From positions 4,402,001 through 4,466,000 of the forward strand of contig NZ_CP041036.1 in NCBI RefSeq assembly GCF_006385555.1: DNA of 64,000 nt. The letters are read 5' to 3'. Both the position numbers and the translations under genes were made by a program. The notes below the pieces were generated by a model, which saw only the letters and a program-made list of their open reading frames with translations, did no database searches and was not told where the DNA came from. Positions 19,016-28,980 of this stretch are shown piece by piece (position 1 is the stretch's first letter; each line of letters begins with the position of its first letter). This DNA comes from Shewanella polaris. Lineage in GTDB: Bacteria > Pseudomonadota > Gammaproteobacteria > Enterobacterales > Shewanellaceae.

Positions 19016-19115
19016 TCCAAGTGTGGGAGGTAAGTGCATTTCTTTACTCACCCCGGTGGCAAAATTACCACGGCTAACTGTCCATATCATCGACGTAGGA
19101 CAAAAAGCTCGGAGA
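19016..19115 (-). promoter_or_regulatory. Candidate Moco RNA motif in the moaA leader
   Basis: The moaA leader can fold into three stems, read on the minus strand: GTCC with GGAC (19098-19101 with 19080-19083), GTGG with CCAC flanked by CC/GG (19053-19074), and GGTGAGT with ACTTACC (19046-19052 with 19029-19035), the last just before the moaA ribosome-binding site. The Moco RNA motif is known upstream of moaA in gammaproteobacteria, including Shewanella. I am recognising position and general structure; I have not tested the family consensus. Confidence 0.5.
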
Positions 19116-19128
19116 ACCGTCAGATCTA

Positions 19129-19157
19129 ATTATAGGCCTAAATACCATTATACAAAT
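19129..19157 (-). promoter_or_regulatory. Possible moaA promoter
   Basis: A perfect TATAAT on the minus strand at 19129-19134, with TTTGTA 16 bases upstream as a weak -35. Transcription from here would start near 19122 and place the structured leader entirely in the mRNA. A second perfect TATAAT (19147-19152) lies just upstream without a good -35. Confidence 0.45.
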
Positions 19158-19206
19158 ACCCCTTTAGGTTAATATCTTAGCTAAAAAGATTATATCGTTT
19201 ACTATT

Positions 19207-19222
19207 TGTGACTCGACTCACG
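19207..19222. promoter_or_regulatory. CRP-type binding site between moaA and etf-QO
   Basis: TGTGACTCGACTCACG matches the CRP pattern TGTGA-N6-TCACA with one mismatch and has an exact GTGA-N6-TCAC core. In Shewanella CRP controls much of anaerobic respiration, whose reductases often need Moco, so control of moaA is plausible. The distance to etf-QO is also compatible with acting there. Confidence 0.55.
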
Positions 19223-19284
19223 CTGACAAGATTGTGTTTGCTACTGTGACAAAAGCAAATTTTGCGGTAAGGTAAGTAAAAGGA

Positions 19285-19298
19285 TAAACGATCGTTTA
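19285..19298. promoter_or_regulatory. PsrA-like palindrome upstream of etf-QO
   Basis: TAAACGATCGTTTA is a perfect 14-base palindrome 61 bases before the etf-QO start. It fits the AAAC-N(2-4)-GTTT pattern described for PsrA, the fatty-acid-responsive TetR repressor that controls fatty-acid oxidation genes in gammaproteobacteria. The outermost bases (T/A) differ from the preferred G/C. Confidence 0.5.
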
Positions 19299-19358
19299 CA
19301 TATCGTTATAAAAAAACAATAAACCCGCGATGAACGGGATACTTTGAAAGGTGAGAAC

Positions 19359-21008
19359 ATGGAACGCGAGTCAATGGAGTTCGACGTTGTAATTGTCGGT
19401 GCAGGCCCTGCAGGCTTAGCAACGGCTTGTCGTTTAATGCAAATATCTAAAGATGCAGATAAAGAAATCACTGTTTGTGTGGTAGAAAAAGGCTCTGAGG
19501 TTGGTGCGCATATATTATCGGGGGCGGTATTTGAACCTGATGTTCTGGACGAATTATTTAATGATTGGCGTGACTCCGATATTCCTCTGAATACTAAAGT
19601 CACTCATGACGAAATCTATTTATTAAATTCAGAGACAAAATCTCGCTTAATGCCAAACAGTTTAGTACCAAAAACAATGCACAATGATGGTAATTATATT
19701 ATTAGTGTCGGCAATTTATCACGCTGGTTAGCCAACAGAGCAGAAGCGATGGGAGTAGAAATTTTCCCTGGTTTTGCTGCCAGTGAATTACTGTTTAATG
19801 AAGACAACAGTGTTAAAGGCATTTTAATCGGTGACATGGGTGTTAGCGAAAATGGTCAACACAAAGATAGTTATATGCCAGGTATGGAATTACATGCCAA
19901 ATACACTGTTTTTTCAGAAGGTTGTCGAGGTCACCTAGGTAAACAACTGATCCAAAAATACCATTTAGATAATGGTAAAACGCCACAACACTACGGCTTA
20001 GGTTTTAAAGAAATTTGGAAAATACCTGCAGAACAACATCAAGAAGGTAAAGTTGTTCACACTGGCGGTTGGCCACTTGTCAATGGCTCATCTGGTGGTG
20101 GTTTCCTATACCACATGGAAGACAACCAAGTCGCTGTTGGATTAATTATCGATTTAAATTATAAAAACCCTCACCTCAGCCCATTTGATGAGTTTCAACG
20201 CTATAAAACTCATACCGTTATAGCCAACACATTAGCAGGCGGAGAACGCTTAGTTTACGGTGCTAGAGCCATCGCTAAAGGCGGTTTAAATTCATTACCT
20301 AAAATGAGTTTCCCTGGTGGTTTAATTATTGGTTGCAATGCCGGCACCCTTAATTTTGCTAAAATTAAGGGCACTCATACTGCAATAAAAAGCGGCATTA
20401 TTGCTGCCAAAACCTTAGGCGAAGGCTTAATTGCAGGCTTGGAAGGTGGCAAAGACCTTGATTGCTTCCAAGAGCGTTTCGAAGAAAGCTGGTTACATGA
20501 AGAACTTCATAGCTCGCGCAATTTTGGTTCTGCATTGCACAAATTTGGCACATTATTAGGTGGTGCATTCAACTTTATAGATCAAAATTGGTTCGGTGGT
20601 AAATTTCCGGTAACGTTCAGAGATAACACACCTGATTACGCCACAATGGGATTAGCCAGCGACTATAATAAAATTGATTATCCTAAACCTGACGGTAAAT
20701 TAAGTTTTGATAAGTTATCTTCAGTATATCTATCGAATACTTTCCACGAAGAAGATCAGCTTTGTCATTTGCGTTTAAAAGACCAAAGCATTCCCATTTC
20801 GGTCAATTTAGTTAAATTTGATGAACCAGCACAACGTTATTGTCCAGCGGGTGTTTATGAAGTAGTTGAAGACGCGGGTGACAAAAAATTTGTGATTAAT
20901 GGTCAAAATTGTATTCACTGTAAAACTTGTGACATCAAAGACCCAAGCCAGAATATTACCTGGGTAACACCAGAAGGTGGCGGTGGACCAAACTACCCTA
21001 ATATGTAA
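19359..21008 (+). CDS. Electron transfer flavoprotein-ubiquinone oxidoreductase
   Basis: Membrane-associated FAD/4Fe-4S enzyme that passes electrons from ETF, fed by acyl-CoA dehydrogenases, to the quinone pool. The 549-residue protein has an N-terminal FAD motif VGAGPAGLATA, the GGFLYHM and GGLIIGCNAG segments, and a C-terminal ferredoxin-like region with CPAGVYE and CIHCKTCDIKDP as cluster ligands. The start is the ATG at 19359 with AGGTGAG upstream. It is monocistronic, ended by a strong terminator, and divergent from moaA. Confidence 0.96.
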   Translation: MERESMEFDVVIVGAGPAGLATACRLMQISKDADKEITVCVVEKGSEVGAHILSGAVFEPDVLDELFNDWRDSDIPLNTKVTHDEIYLLNSETKSRLMPNSLVPKTMHNDGNYIISVGNLSRWLANRAEAMGVEIFPGFAASELLFNEDNSVKGILIGDMGVSENGQHKDSYMPGMELHAKYTVFSEGCRGHLGKQLIQKYHLDNGKTPQHYGLGFKEIWKIPAEQHQEGKVVHTGGWPLVNGSSGGGFLYHMEDNQVAVGLIIDLNYKNPHLSPFDEFQRYKTHTVIANTLAGGERLVYGARAIAKGGLNSLPKMSFPGGLIIGCNAGTLNFAKIKGTHTAIKSGIIAAKTLGEGLIAGLEGGKDLDCFQERFEESWLHEELHSSRNFGSALHKFGTLLGGAFNFIDQNWFGGKFPVTFRDNTPDYATMGLASDYNKIDYPKPDGKLSFDKLSSVYLSNTFHEEDQLCHLRLKDQSIPISVNLVKFDEPAQRYCPAGVYEVVEDAGDKKFVINGQNCIHCKTCDIKDPSQNITWVTPEGGGGPNYPNM

Positions 21009-21052
21009 GCTAACCACATAGTCACTAAATAGTTGATTTATTAGCTAACCTT

Positions 21053-21088
21053 AAAAAACGCACATAAAATAATGGTGCGTTTTTTTTG
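21053..21088 (+). terminator. Rho-independent terminator after etf-QO
   Basis: AAAAAACGCAC (21053-21063) pairs with GTGCGTTTTTT (21075-21085) around an 11-base loop, with the T tract continuing to 21088. Confidence 0.85.
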
Positions 21089-21239
21089 TTTTATCGTCTA
21101 TCATTACCCACATAAAATCAAAACAACCTACGCCCAAAACTATTTTCCTATCTTAAATCAACTTAAGTACAAAATAATTATCAATTTATTACCATTATTT
21201 CCGATATATCTTAAAGATACTTTCAAGAGGCTGTTGTAG

Positions 21240-23153
21240 ATGAATACTCTTACCATTAAACAAAAAATATTACTGACCGTGACCATTGCAGTACTGCTAT
21301 CAACGATCTTAGTCGGATTATTGAGTCAACGAAGTGCCAAGCAAATCGTCGAACAACGGATGTTAAATTCGGAAATGCCGAGCTTAGTGATGCAAATCCG
21401 TAATGAAATCGACCTTGAAATTAGTAGTTTACTGAATGCAGCAAAACAACTAGCTGACAGTAGAATGTTGCTTGAATGGCTTCAAAATGACCGTCCTGCG
21501 AACCAAGAAAGTCTAGTTATAGCAGAACTCAATGACATAAAAAATCAATATGACTTAGCTCAAGCATCATACGCCGACCGTGAAACCGCAGCCTACTATA
21601 ACCAGGATGGTTTTTTACGAATATTAACCCCGGAACAAGACGCTTGGTTTTTTGACTATCGCAATAGCAAGCAAGAGCAAATGCTAAATGTGTTCACAGA
21701 GCCTAGTAATGGGGATGTTAAGCTTTATATCAATTATCAACAACCTGATGGCAGAGGCTTGGTCGGGCTAGCTAAATCGTTAGATGATATGGTTAATTTA
21801 CTGGCTTCATTTAAAATAGAAGACACTGGATTTGTCTATTTAGTTGATACTAACGGTGATGTCAAACTGCATCAAGACACTACAAAGGTGGGTAAAGCCA
21901 AGCTCAGCACTTTATATCCTAATGCAAAGACCAACCAATTACTGAATAAAAGCGATTTTAACTTAGTTAAAGCAGAAGTAGATGGCCAGAAAATGTTGAT
22001 AGCCAGTAGCTACATCAAGTCGATGGATTGGTACTTGATTGCGCAAGTTCCTGAAGCAGAGGTATTTGCCCTATTACAAGAATCCGCTTATCAAATATTA
22101 ATGTGGACAATACTCATTGCTGTGGTATTTATTGCCATTTCGATTGCTGTTGCAGGGTCGGTCAGTCGTCCTATTGCCCATATTGCAGAGTTATTTCGTA
22201 ATATTGGTGAAGGCGAAGGCGATTTACGTCAAAGACTACCCGTTAATGGTAATGACGAAATAGCTCAGCTTGCTCGTGGTTTTAATAGTTTCATTAGCAA
22301 AATTCAAGATACGGTCGTCGAAGTTGCCAACACCAGCGAACAACTAGGTCTATCAGCCGTTGATGTTTCAAACCAAGCTAATCAAACGTTAAGTGATAGC
22401 CAGTTACAAAAAGATCGCACAATCCAGGTTGTGACCGCGATTAACGAAATGGGTGCTACGGTTAATGAGATTGCCTCCAATGCAGCTCAAGCCGCTGTCA
22501 CAGCCCGTGATGCTGATACCGAATCAATGGAAGGTCAGAAAGTCGTTACGCGCGCACGTTCAACCATTAACCTATTGTCTAAAGACGTCGAACAGGTTGG
22601 AGAAGTGATTGAATCACTCGCTACGCACACTAAATCAATTGGTAGTATTTTAGATGTAATTCGTGCTATTTCAGAACAAACTAACCTTTTAGCACTTAAC
22701 GCGGCAATTGAAGCGGCTAGAGCAGGTGAAGCGGGACGAGGATTTGCGGTTGTTGCTGATGAAGTACGTAACTTAGCATCTCGTACGGCAGTTTCTACCA
22801 ACGAAGTACAAACTATGATAGATAAGCTTCAGTCAGAAACCACTCGTGCAGTGAGTGCAATGGAACAATCTCGTAGTCGCTCACATGAGGGGGTTACAGC
22901 AGTAGATGAAGCCAGCCATTCGTTGAGTGGTATTAGCGAACGAATTGCTGAGATTAGCGACATGAACATTCAAATAGCAACGGCTACAGAAGAGCAGTCA
23001 ACAGTAGTCGAAGACATTAACCGCAATGTAACCGACATCAACGATATTACTCAGCGTACAGCAAATACCGCACATGCGGCAGCCAATGCAAGTAAATCAT
23101 TGAATGAGTTAGCAACTCGACTTGATACGCTTGTCGCCCGCTTTAAAGTGTAA
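21240..23153 (+). CDS. Methyl-accepting chemotaxis protein
   Basis: Transmembrane chemoreceptor of 637 residues that signals to CheA. Membrane helices lie at about residues 8-28 and 283-305, flanking a long periplasmic region of about 250 residues that looks like a double-Cache (dCache) ligand domain, with a typical [14 protein letters not shown] segment. A HAMP domain and the cytoplasmic signalling domain follow, including the hairpin tip [19 protein letters not shown]. There is no C-terminal NWETF-type tether. The ligand is unknown. It is monocistronic. Confidence 0.94.
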   Translation: MNTLTIKQKILLTVTIAVLLSTILVGLLSQRSAKQIVEQRMLNSEMPSLVMQIRNEIDLEISSLLNAAKQLADSRMLLEWLQNDRPANQESLVIAELNDIKNQYDLAQASYADRETAAYYNQDGFLRILTPEQDAWFFDYRNSKQEQMLNVFTEPSNGDVKLYINYQQPDGRGLVGLAKSLDDMVNLLASFKIEDTGFVYLVDTNGDVKLHQDTTKVGKAKLSTLYPNAKTNQLLNKSDFNLVKAEVDGQKMLIASSYIKSMDWYLIAQVPEAEVFALLQESAYQILMWTILIAVVFIAISIAVAGSVSRPIAHIAELFRNIGEGEGDLRQRLPVNGNDEIAQLARGFNSFISKIQDTVVEVANTSEQLGLSAVDVSNQANQTLSDSQLQKDRTIQVVTAINEMGATVNEIASNAAQAAVTARDADTESMEGQKVVTRARSTINLLSKDVEQVGEVIESLATHTKSIGSILDVIRAISEQTNLLALNAAIEAARAGEAGRGFAVVADEVRNLASRTAVSTNEVQTMIDKLQSETTRAVSAMEQSRSRSHEGVTAVDEASHSLSGISERIAEISDMNIQIATATEEQSTVVEDINRNVTDINDITQRTANTAHAAANASKSLNELATRLDTLVARFKV

Positions 23154-23177
23154 AGAGTTAATATTCAGCATAATTAA

Positions 23178-23203
23178 AAAACCACTCCTTTGAGTGGTTT
23201 TTT
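23178..23203 (+). terminator. Rho-independent terminator after the chemoreceptor gene
   Basis: AAAACCACTC (23178-23187) pairs with GAGTGGTTTT (23192-23201) around a CTTT loop, followed by Ts, 24 bases after the stop codon. Confidence 0.9.
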
Positions 23204-23841
23204 ATTTGGCTATAATTATTTTTTAACTTACCGATAAATCCGAATAATAAAATAAAACATACATACTTAAACATAATGAATATGAGAACAGGACAATATC
23301 GGTGACGAATTACAGTACCTTACATGGTAATTACCCATCTTGATGTTTTCATGGCTGTAGGTTTTTATAATTAGAATGCCAGATACTATCTGCCATGACG
23401 TGCATGAGAGCCAGATTGATCACTTGAGGGTTATAACGTTAGGTTGTACGTAGGTATTTGCTCATATGACGAACGTGCGACGGTTGTCTGCACTTTGACC
23501 AATGCCTTTGATACAGGAATACAATCAAGTTTATGTACTCGAAAGAGACTTTAAACCTGTGCCATTTATCCATTAGGCCACTGTTGTTATTTAATACACA
23601 GTTTGCTTCAAGCAAGAGAACCTTAAATAAACTGCAAAGAATAATTATTATGTGATTGATAGTTTCATGGTTATGGGGAGTAAAGAGTGTTAGATAGATA
23701 AGGTTTCCAAAAGAGGGATATAAGATGTTTTAAACTATAGGGAAAAAAGCAATATGAAATCAATGGCAACGACTTAATATTACATAGGTGAAAGCTCAAA
23801 AGTATAGGATCATATTGAAAATGCGAATATTAAAGTTAAAA
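23204..23841. other. Gene-free stretch of about 640 bases
   Basis: Between two terminators I find no open frame of useful length on either strand, no tRNA-like fold and no repeat. The sequence is AT-rich and unremarkable. It could hold a small RNA, a very decayed gene or nothing. Confidence 0.6.
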
Positions 23842-23867
23842 AAAAACCGAGCCTAGGCTCGGTTTTT
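23842..23867 (-). terminator. Rho-independent terminator of the alpha operon
   Basis: A perfect inverted repeat of CCGAGCC around CCTAGG with flanking A5 and T5 tracts, centred at 23854.5. It lies 14 bases after the rplQ stop codon on the minus strand and continues into a long T run there. It could also work in the other direction. Confidence 0.9.
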
Positions 23868-23881
23868 CGGTGAGTAATTAA

Positions 23882-24277
23882 TTACTCAGCAGCTTCTACT
23901 TCAACAGCTTCAGCAGCTTCAGGACGACCTACTAACTCGATGTAAGCCATTGGGGCTTTATCACCGGTACGTAGACCGCACTTAAGAATACGAGTGTAAC
24001 CACCAGGACGTTCCTGGAAGCGTGGACCCAATTCAGTAAATAACTTACCTACAACTTCAGCGTCGCGGGTACGAGCGAAAGCTAAACGGCGATTTGCAAC
24101 GCTGTCAACTTTAGCAAGTGTTATTAGAGGTTCAACAACGCGACGCAGTTCTTTCGCTTTAGCTACAGTTGTCTTGATAATCTCATGACGAACTATTGAG
24201 CAAGCCATGTTACGGAACATAGCTTGGCGATGACTGCTGTTGCGGTTTAGTTGACGACCACTCTTACGATGGCGCAT
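23882..24277 (-). CDS. rplQ: 50S ribosomal protein L17
   Basis: Large-subunit protein near the exit tunnel, 131 residues. It opens with [20 protein letters not shown], typical of bacterial L17, and ends in an acidic Ala/Glu-rich tail. It is the last gene of the alpha operon, 40 bases after rpoA and followed by a terminator. Confidence 0.98.
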   Translation of the reverse strand: MRHRKSGRQLNRNSSHRQAMFRNMACSIVRHEIIKTTVAKAKELRRVVEPLITLAKVDSVANRRLAFARTRDAEVVGKLFTELGPRFQERPGGYTRILKCGLRTGDKAPMAYIELVGRPEAAEAVEVEAAE

Positions 24278-24317
24278 GACCTAATCCTTATAACCTAAAT
24301 CTGTACTAACCTGAGAC

Positions 24318-25307
24318 TTATAGGTCGTCTGCCAAACTAGCTGGTGGCCAGTTTTCTAGACGCATACCTAACGACAGTCCGCGTGATGCTAAAACATCCT
24401 TAATTTCAGTAAGAGATTTCTTACCTAAGTTAGGGGTCTTAAGCAACTCAACTTCAGTGCGTTGTACCAGATCTCCGATGTAATGAATCGCTTCGGCTTT
24501 TAAACAGTTAGCCGAACGTACAGTTAGCTCTAAATCGTCGACAGGACGCAGCAAAATCGGATCAAACTCCGGTTTCTCTTCTACAACAGCCTGCTCAGTC
24601 ACATCACGTAATTCAACAAACGCATCTAGCTGTTCAGCTAAAATTGTTGCAGAACGACGAATTGCTTCCTCAGGATCGATAGTACCGTTTGTGGTCATAT
24701 CAATCACAAGTTTATCTAAGTCAGTGCGCTGTTCAACACGAGCAGCTTCAACATTATAAGCAATGCGAGCTACAGGTGAGAATGAAGCATCAATCAATAA
24801 ACGGCCGATTGGGCGGTCATCGTCTTCAGTCTGTGCACGAGCCGAAGCTGGCACATAACCACGACCACGCTCAACGCGGATACGCATACTGATATCATTA
24901 TTACCTGTCAAGTGACAGATAACATGATCAGGATTCACGATGGTAACATCACCATCATGCGTGATATCTGCTGCTGTAACAGGGCCTGTGCCGGACTTGC
25001 TTAATGTAAGCAAAGCCTCGTCTTTACCCTCGATGGTCACTGCTAATCCTTTAAGATTGAGCAATATCTCAAGGATATCTTCTTGTACGCCTTCCTTACT
25101 GCTGTATTCATGCAGTACGCCGTCAATTTCGACTTCAGTAACTGCGCAGCCGGGCATAGACGACAATAGGATGCGACGCAACGCGTTACCTAAGGTATGG
25201 CCAAAACCACGTTCTAGTGGCTCTAGTGTAACTTTGGCGCGAGTTGAATTAACCTGCTCAATATCAACGAGACGCGGTTTAAGAAATTCTGTAACAGAAC
25301 CCTGCAT
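24318..25307 (-). CDS. rpoA: DNA-directed RNA polymerase alpha subunit
   Basis: Assembly scaffold of RNA polymerase; its C-terminal domain binds UP elements and activators. The 329 residues equal the E. coli length. The N-terminal domain has the [17 protein letters not shown] dimer motif, and the C-terminal domain has [18 protein letters not shown] with the DNA-binding Arg and [14 protein letters not shown]. It lies within the alpha operon between rpsD and rplQ. Confidence 0.99.
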   Translation of the reverse strand: MQGSVTEFLKPRLVDIEQVNSTRAKVTLEPLERGFGHTLGNALRRILLSSMPGCAVTEVEIDGVLHEYSSKEGVQEDILEILLNLKGLAVTIEGKDEALLTLSKSGTGPVTAADITHDGDVTIVNPDHVICHLTGNNDISMRIRVERGRGYVPASARAQTEDDDRPIGRLLIDASFSPVARIAYNVEAARVEQRTDLDKLVIDMTTNGTIDPEEAIRRSATILAEQLDAFVELRDVTEQAVVEEKPEFDPILLRPVDDLELTVRSANCLKAEAIHYIGDLVQRTEVELLKTPNLGKKSLTEIKDVLASRGLSLGMRLENWPPASLADDL

Positions 25308-25331
25308 TGTGTCCTCTCTTGTTTGTTAGCT

Positions 25332-25952
25332 TTACTTAGAGTAAAGCTCGACGATCAGCTGTTCGTTAATATCCGCAGACAAATCGCTACGTTCTGGAAT
25401 ACGCTTAAAAGCACCTTCCATTTTCGCATTGTCGACTTCTACCCATGTAGGCTTTTCGCGTTGGCCAGACACTTCTAAAGCCGCTTTAATACGAGCTTGA
25501 GTGCGTGACTTTTCACGGATGCTTACAACATCATTCGCAGACACTTTGAATGACGGAATGTTAACAACACGACCGTTAACCATAACAGTTTTATGGCTTA
25601 CTAGCTGACGTGATTCTGCACGAGTAGAACCGAAACCCATACGATAAACAACGTTATCTAGGCGGACTTCTAAAAGTTGCAATAGGTTTTCACCGGTATT
25701 GCCCTTAAGACGTGCAGCTTCTTTGTAATAATTACGGAATTGCTTTTCAAGCACTCCATAAATACGACGAACTTTTTGTTTCTCGCGTAGCTGTACACCG
25801 TACTCAGACAAACGTGGCTTACGTGCGCCATGTTGTCCAGGTGCAGTTTCTAGCTTACACTTCGAATCGATTGCTCTCACACCGCTTTTTAAGAAAAGGT
25901 CTGTACCTTCTCTGCGACTGAGCTTGAGCTTGGGACCCAAGTATCTTGCCAT
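25332..25952 (-). CDS. rpsD: 30S ribosomal protein S4
   Basis: Primary 16S-binding protein and, in E. coli, the translational repressor of its own operon through the leader before rpsM. The 206 residues begin [20 protein letters not shown] and contain the S4 domain ([11 protein letters not shown]). This is the zinc-free form, since the N-terminal cysteine cluster of the other class is absent. It sits 24 bases before rpoA. Confidence 0.98.
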   Translation of the reverse strand: MARYLGPKLKLSRREGTDLFLKSGVRAIDSKCKLETAPGQHGARKPRLSEYGVQLREKQKVRRIYGVLEKQFRNYYKEAARLKGNTGENLLQLLEVRLDNVVYRMGFGSTRAESRQLVSHKTVMVNGRVVNIPSFKVSANDVVSIREKSRTQARIKAALEVSGQREKPTWVEVDNAKMEGAFKRIPERSDLSADINEQLIVELYSK

Positions 25953-25984
25953 GATCTTTCTCCAACTATCCTATATACGCAGTG

Positions 25985-26377
25985 TTATACACGACGCTTT
26001 TTAGGTGGACGACAGCCATTATGAGGGATAGGTGTCACATCGGTAATGTTGGTAATTTTATAACCAACAGCGTTCAGCGCACGAATGGCTGATTCACGAC
26101 CTGGACCAGGACCCTTCACGAAAACTTCAAGGTTTTTAACACCGTAGTCTTGAGCAGCAATACCTGCACGCTCAGCAGCAACCTGCGCAGCGAATGGTGT
26201 TGATTTACGTGAACCACGGAAACCAGAACCACCTGAGGTAGCCCATGACAACGCATTACCTTGACGATCTGTAATGGTGACAATTGTGTTGTTGAAAGAC
26301 GCATGGATATGAGCCATGCCATCTGCAACCTGTTTACGTACGCGCTTACGCGGAGAACGTGACGGAACTTTAGCCAT
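25985..26377 (-). CDS. rpsK: 30S ribosomal protein S11
   Basis: Small-subunit platform protein, 130 residues, with the conserved [29 protein letters not shown] and [13 protein letters not shown] segments. It lies between rpsM and rpsD in the alpha operon with short gaps. Confidence 0.98.
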   Translation of the reverse strand: MAKVPSRSPRKRVRKQVADGMAHIHASFNNTIVTITDRQGNALSWATSGGSGFRGSRKSTPFAAQVAAERAGIAAQDYGVKNLEVFVKGPGPGRESAIRALNAVGYKITNITDVTPIPHNGCRPPKKRRV

Positions 26378-26394
26378 TTTGGTTTACCTTCCCG

Positions 26395-26751
26395 TTACTT
26401 TCTGATTGGCTTACGTGGACCTTTACGCGTGCGCGCATTGGTCTTAGTACGTTGCCCACGAAGGGGCAGGCTACGACGATGGCGGAGACCACGATAACAA
26501 CCAAGATCCATAAGACGCTTGATGTTCATTGAAATCTCACGACGCAAGTCACCTTCTACGGTGTATTTGGCGACTTCTTCGCGTAGGATATCTATTTGAG
26601 CTTCGCTCAATTCCTTGATCTTAGCATCTTCAGCAATTGAAGTAGATGCGCAGATTGCTCTAGCGCGTGTACGTCCAATACCAAAAATAGCAGTCAAAGC
26701 AATGACTGTATGCTTTTGATCAGGAATGTTAATGCCAGCGATACGGGCCAC
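26395..26751 (-). CDS. rpsM: 30S ribosomal protein S13
   Basis: Small-subunit head protein contacting the P-site tRNA and subunit bridges, 118 residues. It begins [15 protein letters not shown] and ends in the basic [11 protein letters not shown] tail. The start is the GTG at 26751, preceded by AAGGAG; an extended frame upstream runs through the regulatory leader. It is the first gene of the alpha operon. Confidence 0.97.
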   Translation of the reverse strand: MARIAGINIPDQKHTVIALTAIFGIGRTRARAICASTSIAEDAKIKELSEAQIDILREEVAKYTVEGDLRREISMNIKRLMDLGCYRGLRHRRSLPLRGQRTKTNARTRKGPRKPIRK

Positions 26752-26806
26752 TATGCACTCCTTAAAGTTAAAGGCTATCTGCGAAAAGCCCGAAAGGATA
26801 CTCGAC
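26745..26806 (-). promoter_or_regulatory. Alpha operon leader, S4-type translational repressor site
   Basis: The minus-strand sequence before rpsM keeps key parts of the E. coli S4-binding pseudoknot: GAGTATCC, CGGGCTTTTC and AGGAGTGCATAGTGGCCCGT around the GTG start. In E. coli, S4 binding here blocks translation of the alpha operon; the same is inferred. Confidence 0.75.
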
Positions 26807-26830
26807 AGACAACAAATTTGCAAACAATAT

Positions 26831-26860
26831 TTTGGTCAGCCCATTATTGAGCTGACCAAA
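26831..26860 (-). promoter_or_regulatory. Stem-loop between rpmJ and rpsM
   Basis: TTTGGTCAGC (26831-26840) pairs exactly with GCTGACCAAA (26851-26860) around ten bases. It lies between the spc and alpha operons without a T tract, so it may be a processing site or weak terminator. Confidence 0.5.
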
Positions 26861-26867
26861 CTTCTTT

Positions 26868-26981
26868 CTAGCCTTGACGCTGTTTGTGTTTAGGTTCAAT
26901 ACAAATAACACGAACAACACCACTACGCTTGACGATCTTGCAATTACGGCAGATCTTCTTAACGGAAGCTCGAACTTTCAT
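26868..26981 (-). CDS. rpmJ: 50S ribosomal protein L36
   Basis: Smallest large-subunit protein, 37 residues beginning [19 protein letters not shown]. Zinc ligands C11, C14, C27 and H32 are present, so it is the zinc-binding form; a zinc-free paralogue elsewhere would be consistent with zinc-responsive exchange. It is the last gene of the spc operon, 23 bases after secY. Confidence 0.96.
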   Translation of the reverse strand: MKVRASVKKICRNCKIVKRSGVVRVICIEPKHKQRQG

Positions 26982-27004
26982 TTCATCACTCCGTAAAACA
27001 AATC

Positions 27005-28345
27005 TTATTTACCAAAACGATCTAAATTCGCTTTGTTAACAAGATTGGCTTTCTTCATCACAGACTCATACTGATGAGACATCATATGGGTCTGAACCTG
27101 AGCCATGAAGTCCATGATTACGACTACTATAATAAGTAGTGAAGTACCGCCAAAATAGAACTGTACTTTCCACGCAATTAACATGAACTCCGGAATTAAG
27201 CAGATAAAGGTAATGTACAACGCACCCGCTAAGGTTAAACGTGTCATGACTTTATCAATGTAACGCGAAGTCTGTTCTCCGGGACGGATCCCAGGAATGA
27301 ATGCACCACTCTTTTTCAAGTTGTCTGCTGTTTCGCGAGGGTTAAATACCAACGCAGTATAGAAGAAACAGAAAAAGATAATTGCTGTCGCGTACAATAA
27401 TGAATACAGCGGTTGTCCTGGAGACACAGCTAAAGCGAAATCGCTTAACCATGACATAGACTCATTTTGACCAAACCACTGAGCCAGTGTGCCTGGGAAC
27501 AAAATTATGCTGGATGCAAAAATTGGTGGAATCACACCTGCCATATTAATTTTTAGAGGTAAATGGGTGCTTTGCGCTGCAAAAACCTTACGGCCTTGTT
27601 GGCGCTTAGCGTAGTTAACGACGATACGACGTTGACCACGTTCCACAAATACCACTAAATAAGTTACGGCAAATACGATAACTGCGAGCAACAGTAGTAC
27701 TAATACATTCATGTCACCTTGGCGCGCCTGCTCGGCTGTTGAGCCGATGGCCGATGGTAAACCAGCAACAATACCTGCGAAAATCAAAATCGAGATACCA
27801 TTACCAATACCACGTTCGGTAATTTGTTCACCTAGCCACATAAGGAACATAGTTCCTGTCACTAAGCTCACAACTGCAACGAAGTAGAAACCAAATCCTG
27901 GATTGGCCACAAGGCCAGGCATAAGATTTGGTAAACCGGTTGCAATACCGACAGATTGAAGCGTCCCCAACACGAGTGTACCATATCTAGTGTATTGACT
28001 GATTTTCTTACGTCCTGATTCGCCTTCCTTTTTCAATTCAGCGAGTGCAGGATGCACAACAGTCAATAACTGCATTATGATCGATGCCGAAATATACGGC
28101 ATGATACCTAATGCGAAGATAGAAGCACGCTCTAAGGCACCACCCGAGAACATGTTAAACATGCCAAGGATGGTATCTTTTTGCTGGGCAAACAAATCTG
28201 CCAATACAGCTGCGTCAATACCAGGAATTGGCACAAACGAACCGGCTCTAAAGACGATAATCGCACCAATCACGAACAGAAGGCGTGTTTTCAATTCTGA
28301 TAAACCGCCTTTCGCGCTTTTTAAATCAAGTCCTGGTTTTGCCAT
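27005..28345 (-). CDS. secY: Preprotein translocase subunit SecY
   Basis: Channel subunit of the SecYEG translocon with ten hydrophobic helices. I start at the ATG at 28345 ([19 protein letters not shown]), giving 446 residues, close to E. coli (443). Motifs include FVPIPGID in the plug region and the cytoplasmic loops [11 protein letters not shown] and [17 protein letters not shown]. It follows rplO in the spc operon; its partner SecE is encoded at 53990-54361. Confidence 0.98.
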   Translation of the reverse strand: MAKPGLDLKSAKGGLSELKTRLLFVIGAIIVFRAGSFVPIPGIDAAVLADLFAQQKDTILGMFNMFSGGALERASIFALGIMPYISASIIMQLLTVVHPALAELKKEGESGRKKISQYTRYGTLVLGTLQSVGIATGLPNLMPGLVANPGFGFYFVAVVSLVTGTMFLMWLGEQITERGIGNGISILIFAGIVAGLPSAIGSTAEQARQGDMNVLVLLLLAVIVFAVTYLVVFVERGQRRIVVNYAKRQQGRKVFAAQSTHLPLKINMAGVIPPIFASSIILFPGTLAQWFGQNESMSWLSDFALAVSPGQPLYSLLYATAIIFFCFFYTALVFNPRETADNLKKSGAFIPGIRPGEQTSRYIDKVMTRLTLAGALYITFICLIPEFMLIAWKVQFYFGGTSLLIIVVVIMDFMAQVQTHMMSHQYESVMKKANLVNKANLDRFGK

Positions 28346-28352
28346 CGACGTA

Positions 28353-28787
28353 TTATTCCTCGATCTTGCCACCGGCAGCTTCAATAGCTGCACGAGCACC
28401 TTTGGTTACCTTGAGACCTTTTACAGTCACTGGGCGGTCAATGGTACCTGAAAGAACGATTTTCGCAAACTGGATGTTGCGAGTAATAACGTTCGCATCT
28501 CTCAGTGCATTCAAATCGACAACATCACCGTTAACTTTTGCTAGTTCGAGTAAACGAACTTCAGCTGTTACCAAAGCGCGACGCGAGGTAAAGCCAAACT
28601 TAGGTAGACGGATCTTAAGTGGCATTTGACCACCTTCGAAACCGACGCGAACGCCGCCGCCTGAACGAGACTTCTGACCTTTATGGCCACGACCCGCTGT
28701 CTTACCTAAACCTGAACCAATACCACGGCCTACACGCTTAGGAGCAGATTTAGAACCTGCTGCTGGAGATAGAGTATTTAGACGCAT
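28353..28787 (-). CDS. rplO: 50S ribosomal protein L15
   Basis: Late-assembling large-subunit protein, 144 residues, with [13 protein letters not shown] at the start and the glycine-rich [20 protein letters not shown] segment. It lies 7 bases before secY. Confidence 0.98.
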   Translation of the reverse strand: MRLNTLSPAAGSKSAPKRVGRGIGSGLGKTAGRGHKGQKSRSGGGVRVGFEGGQMPLKIRLPKFGFTSRRALVTAEVRLLELAKVNGDVVDLNALRDANVITRNIQFAKIVLSGTIDRPVTVKGLKVTKGARAAIEAAGGKIEE

Positions 28788-28791
28788 TATC

Positions 28792-28974
28792 TTATTCCTC
28801 CACCGAAACCATGTAGTACACTTTATTAATCATACCGCGAACTGAAGGTGTATCTTCAACTTCAACAGTGTGACCAATGCGGCGTAAGCCTAAACCGGTT
28901 AAGGTTGCACGGTGTTTTGGTAAACGACCAATGCTGCTTTTAGTCTGTGTGACTTTTAAAGTTTTAGTAGCCAT
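28792..28974 (-). CDS. rpmD: 50S ribosomal protein L30
   Basis: Short-form L30 of 60 residues with [19 protein letters not shown] and [17 protein letters not shown]. It sits between rpsE and rplO with gaps of 6 and 4 bases. Confidence 0.98.
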   Translation of the reverse strand: MATKTLKVTQTKSSIGRLPKHRATLTGLGLRRIGHTVEVEDTPSVRGMINKVYYMVSVEE

Positions 28975-28980
28975 GGTGCA

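Noticed and set aside
18026..19090. Longer MoaA starting at 19090
   Set aside because: The extra 28 residues come from the structured leader and are not like MoaA; the ATG at 19006 has a proper ribosome-binding site.
19185..19200. ModE-type site upstream of moaA
   Set aside because: GATTATATCG resembles only half of the ModE palindrome; no matching second half is seen.
24940..25329. Long plus-strand frames antisense to rpoA, rpoB, rpoC and ribosomal genes
   Set aside because: Such frames are common opposite highly biased genes; none has a plausible start signal or recognisable domain.
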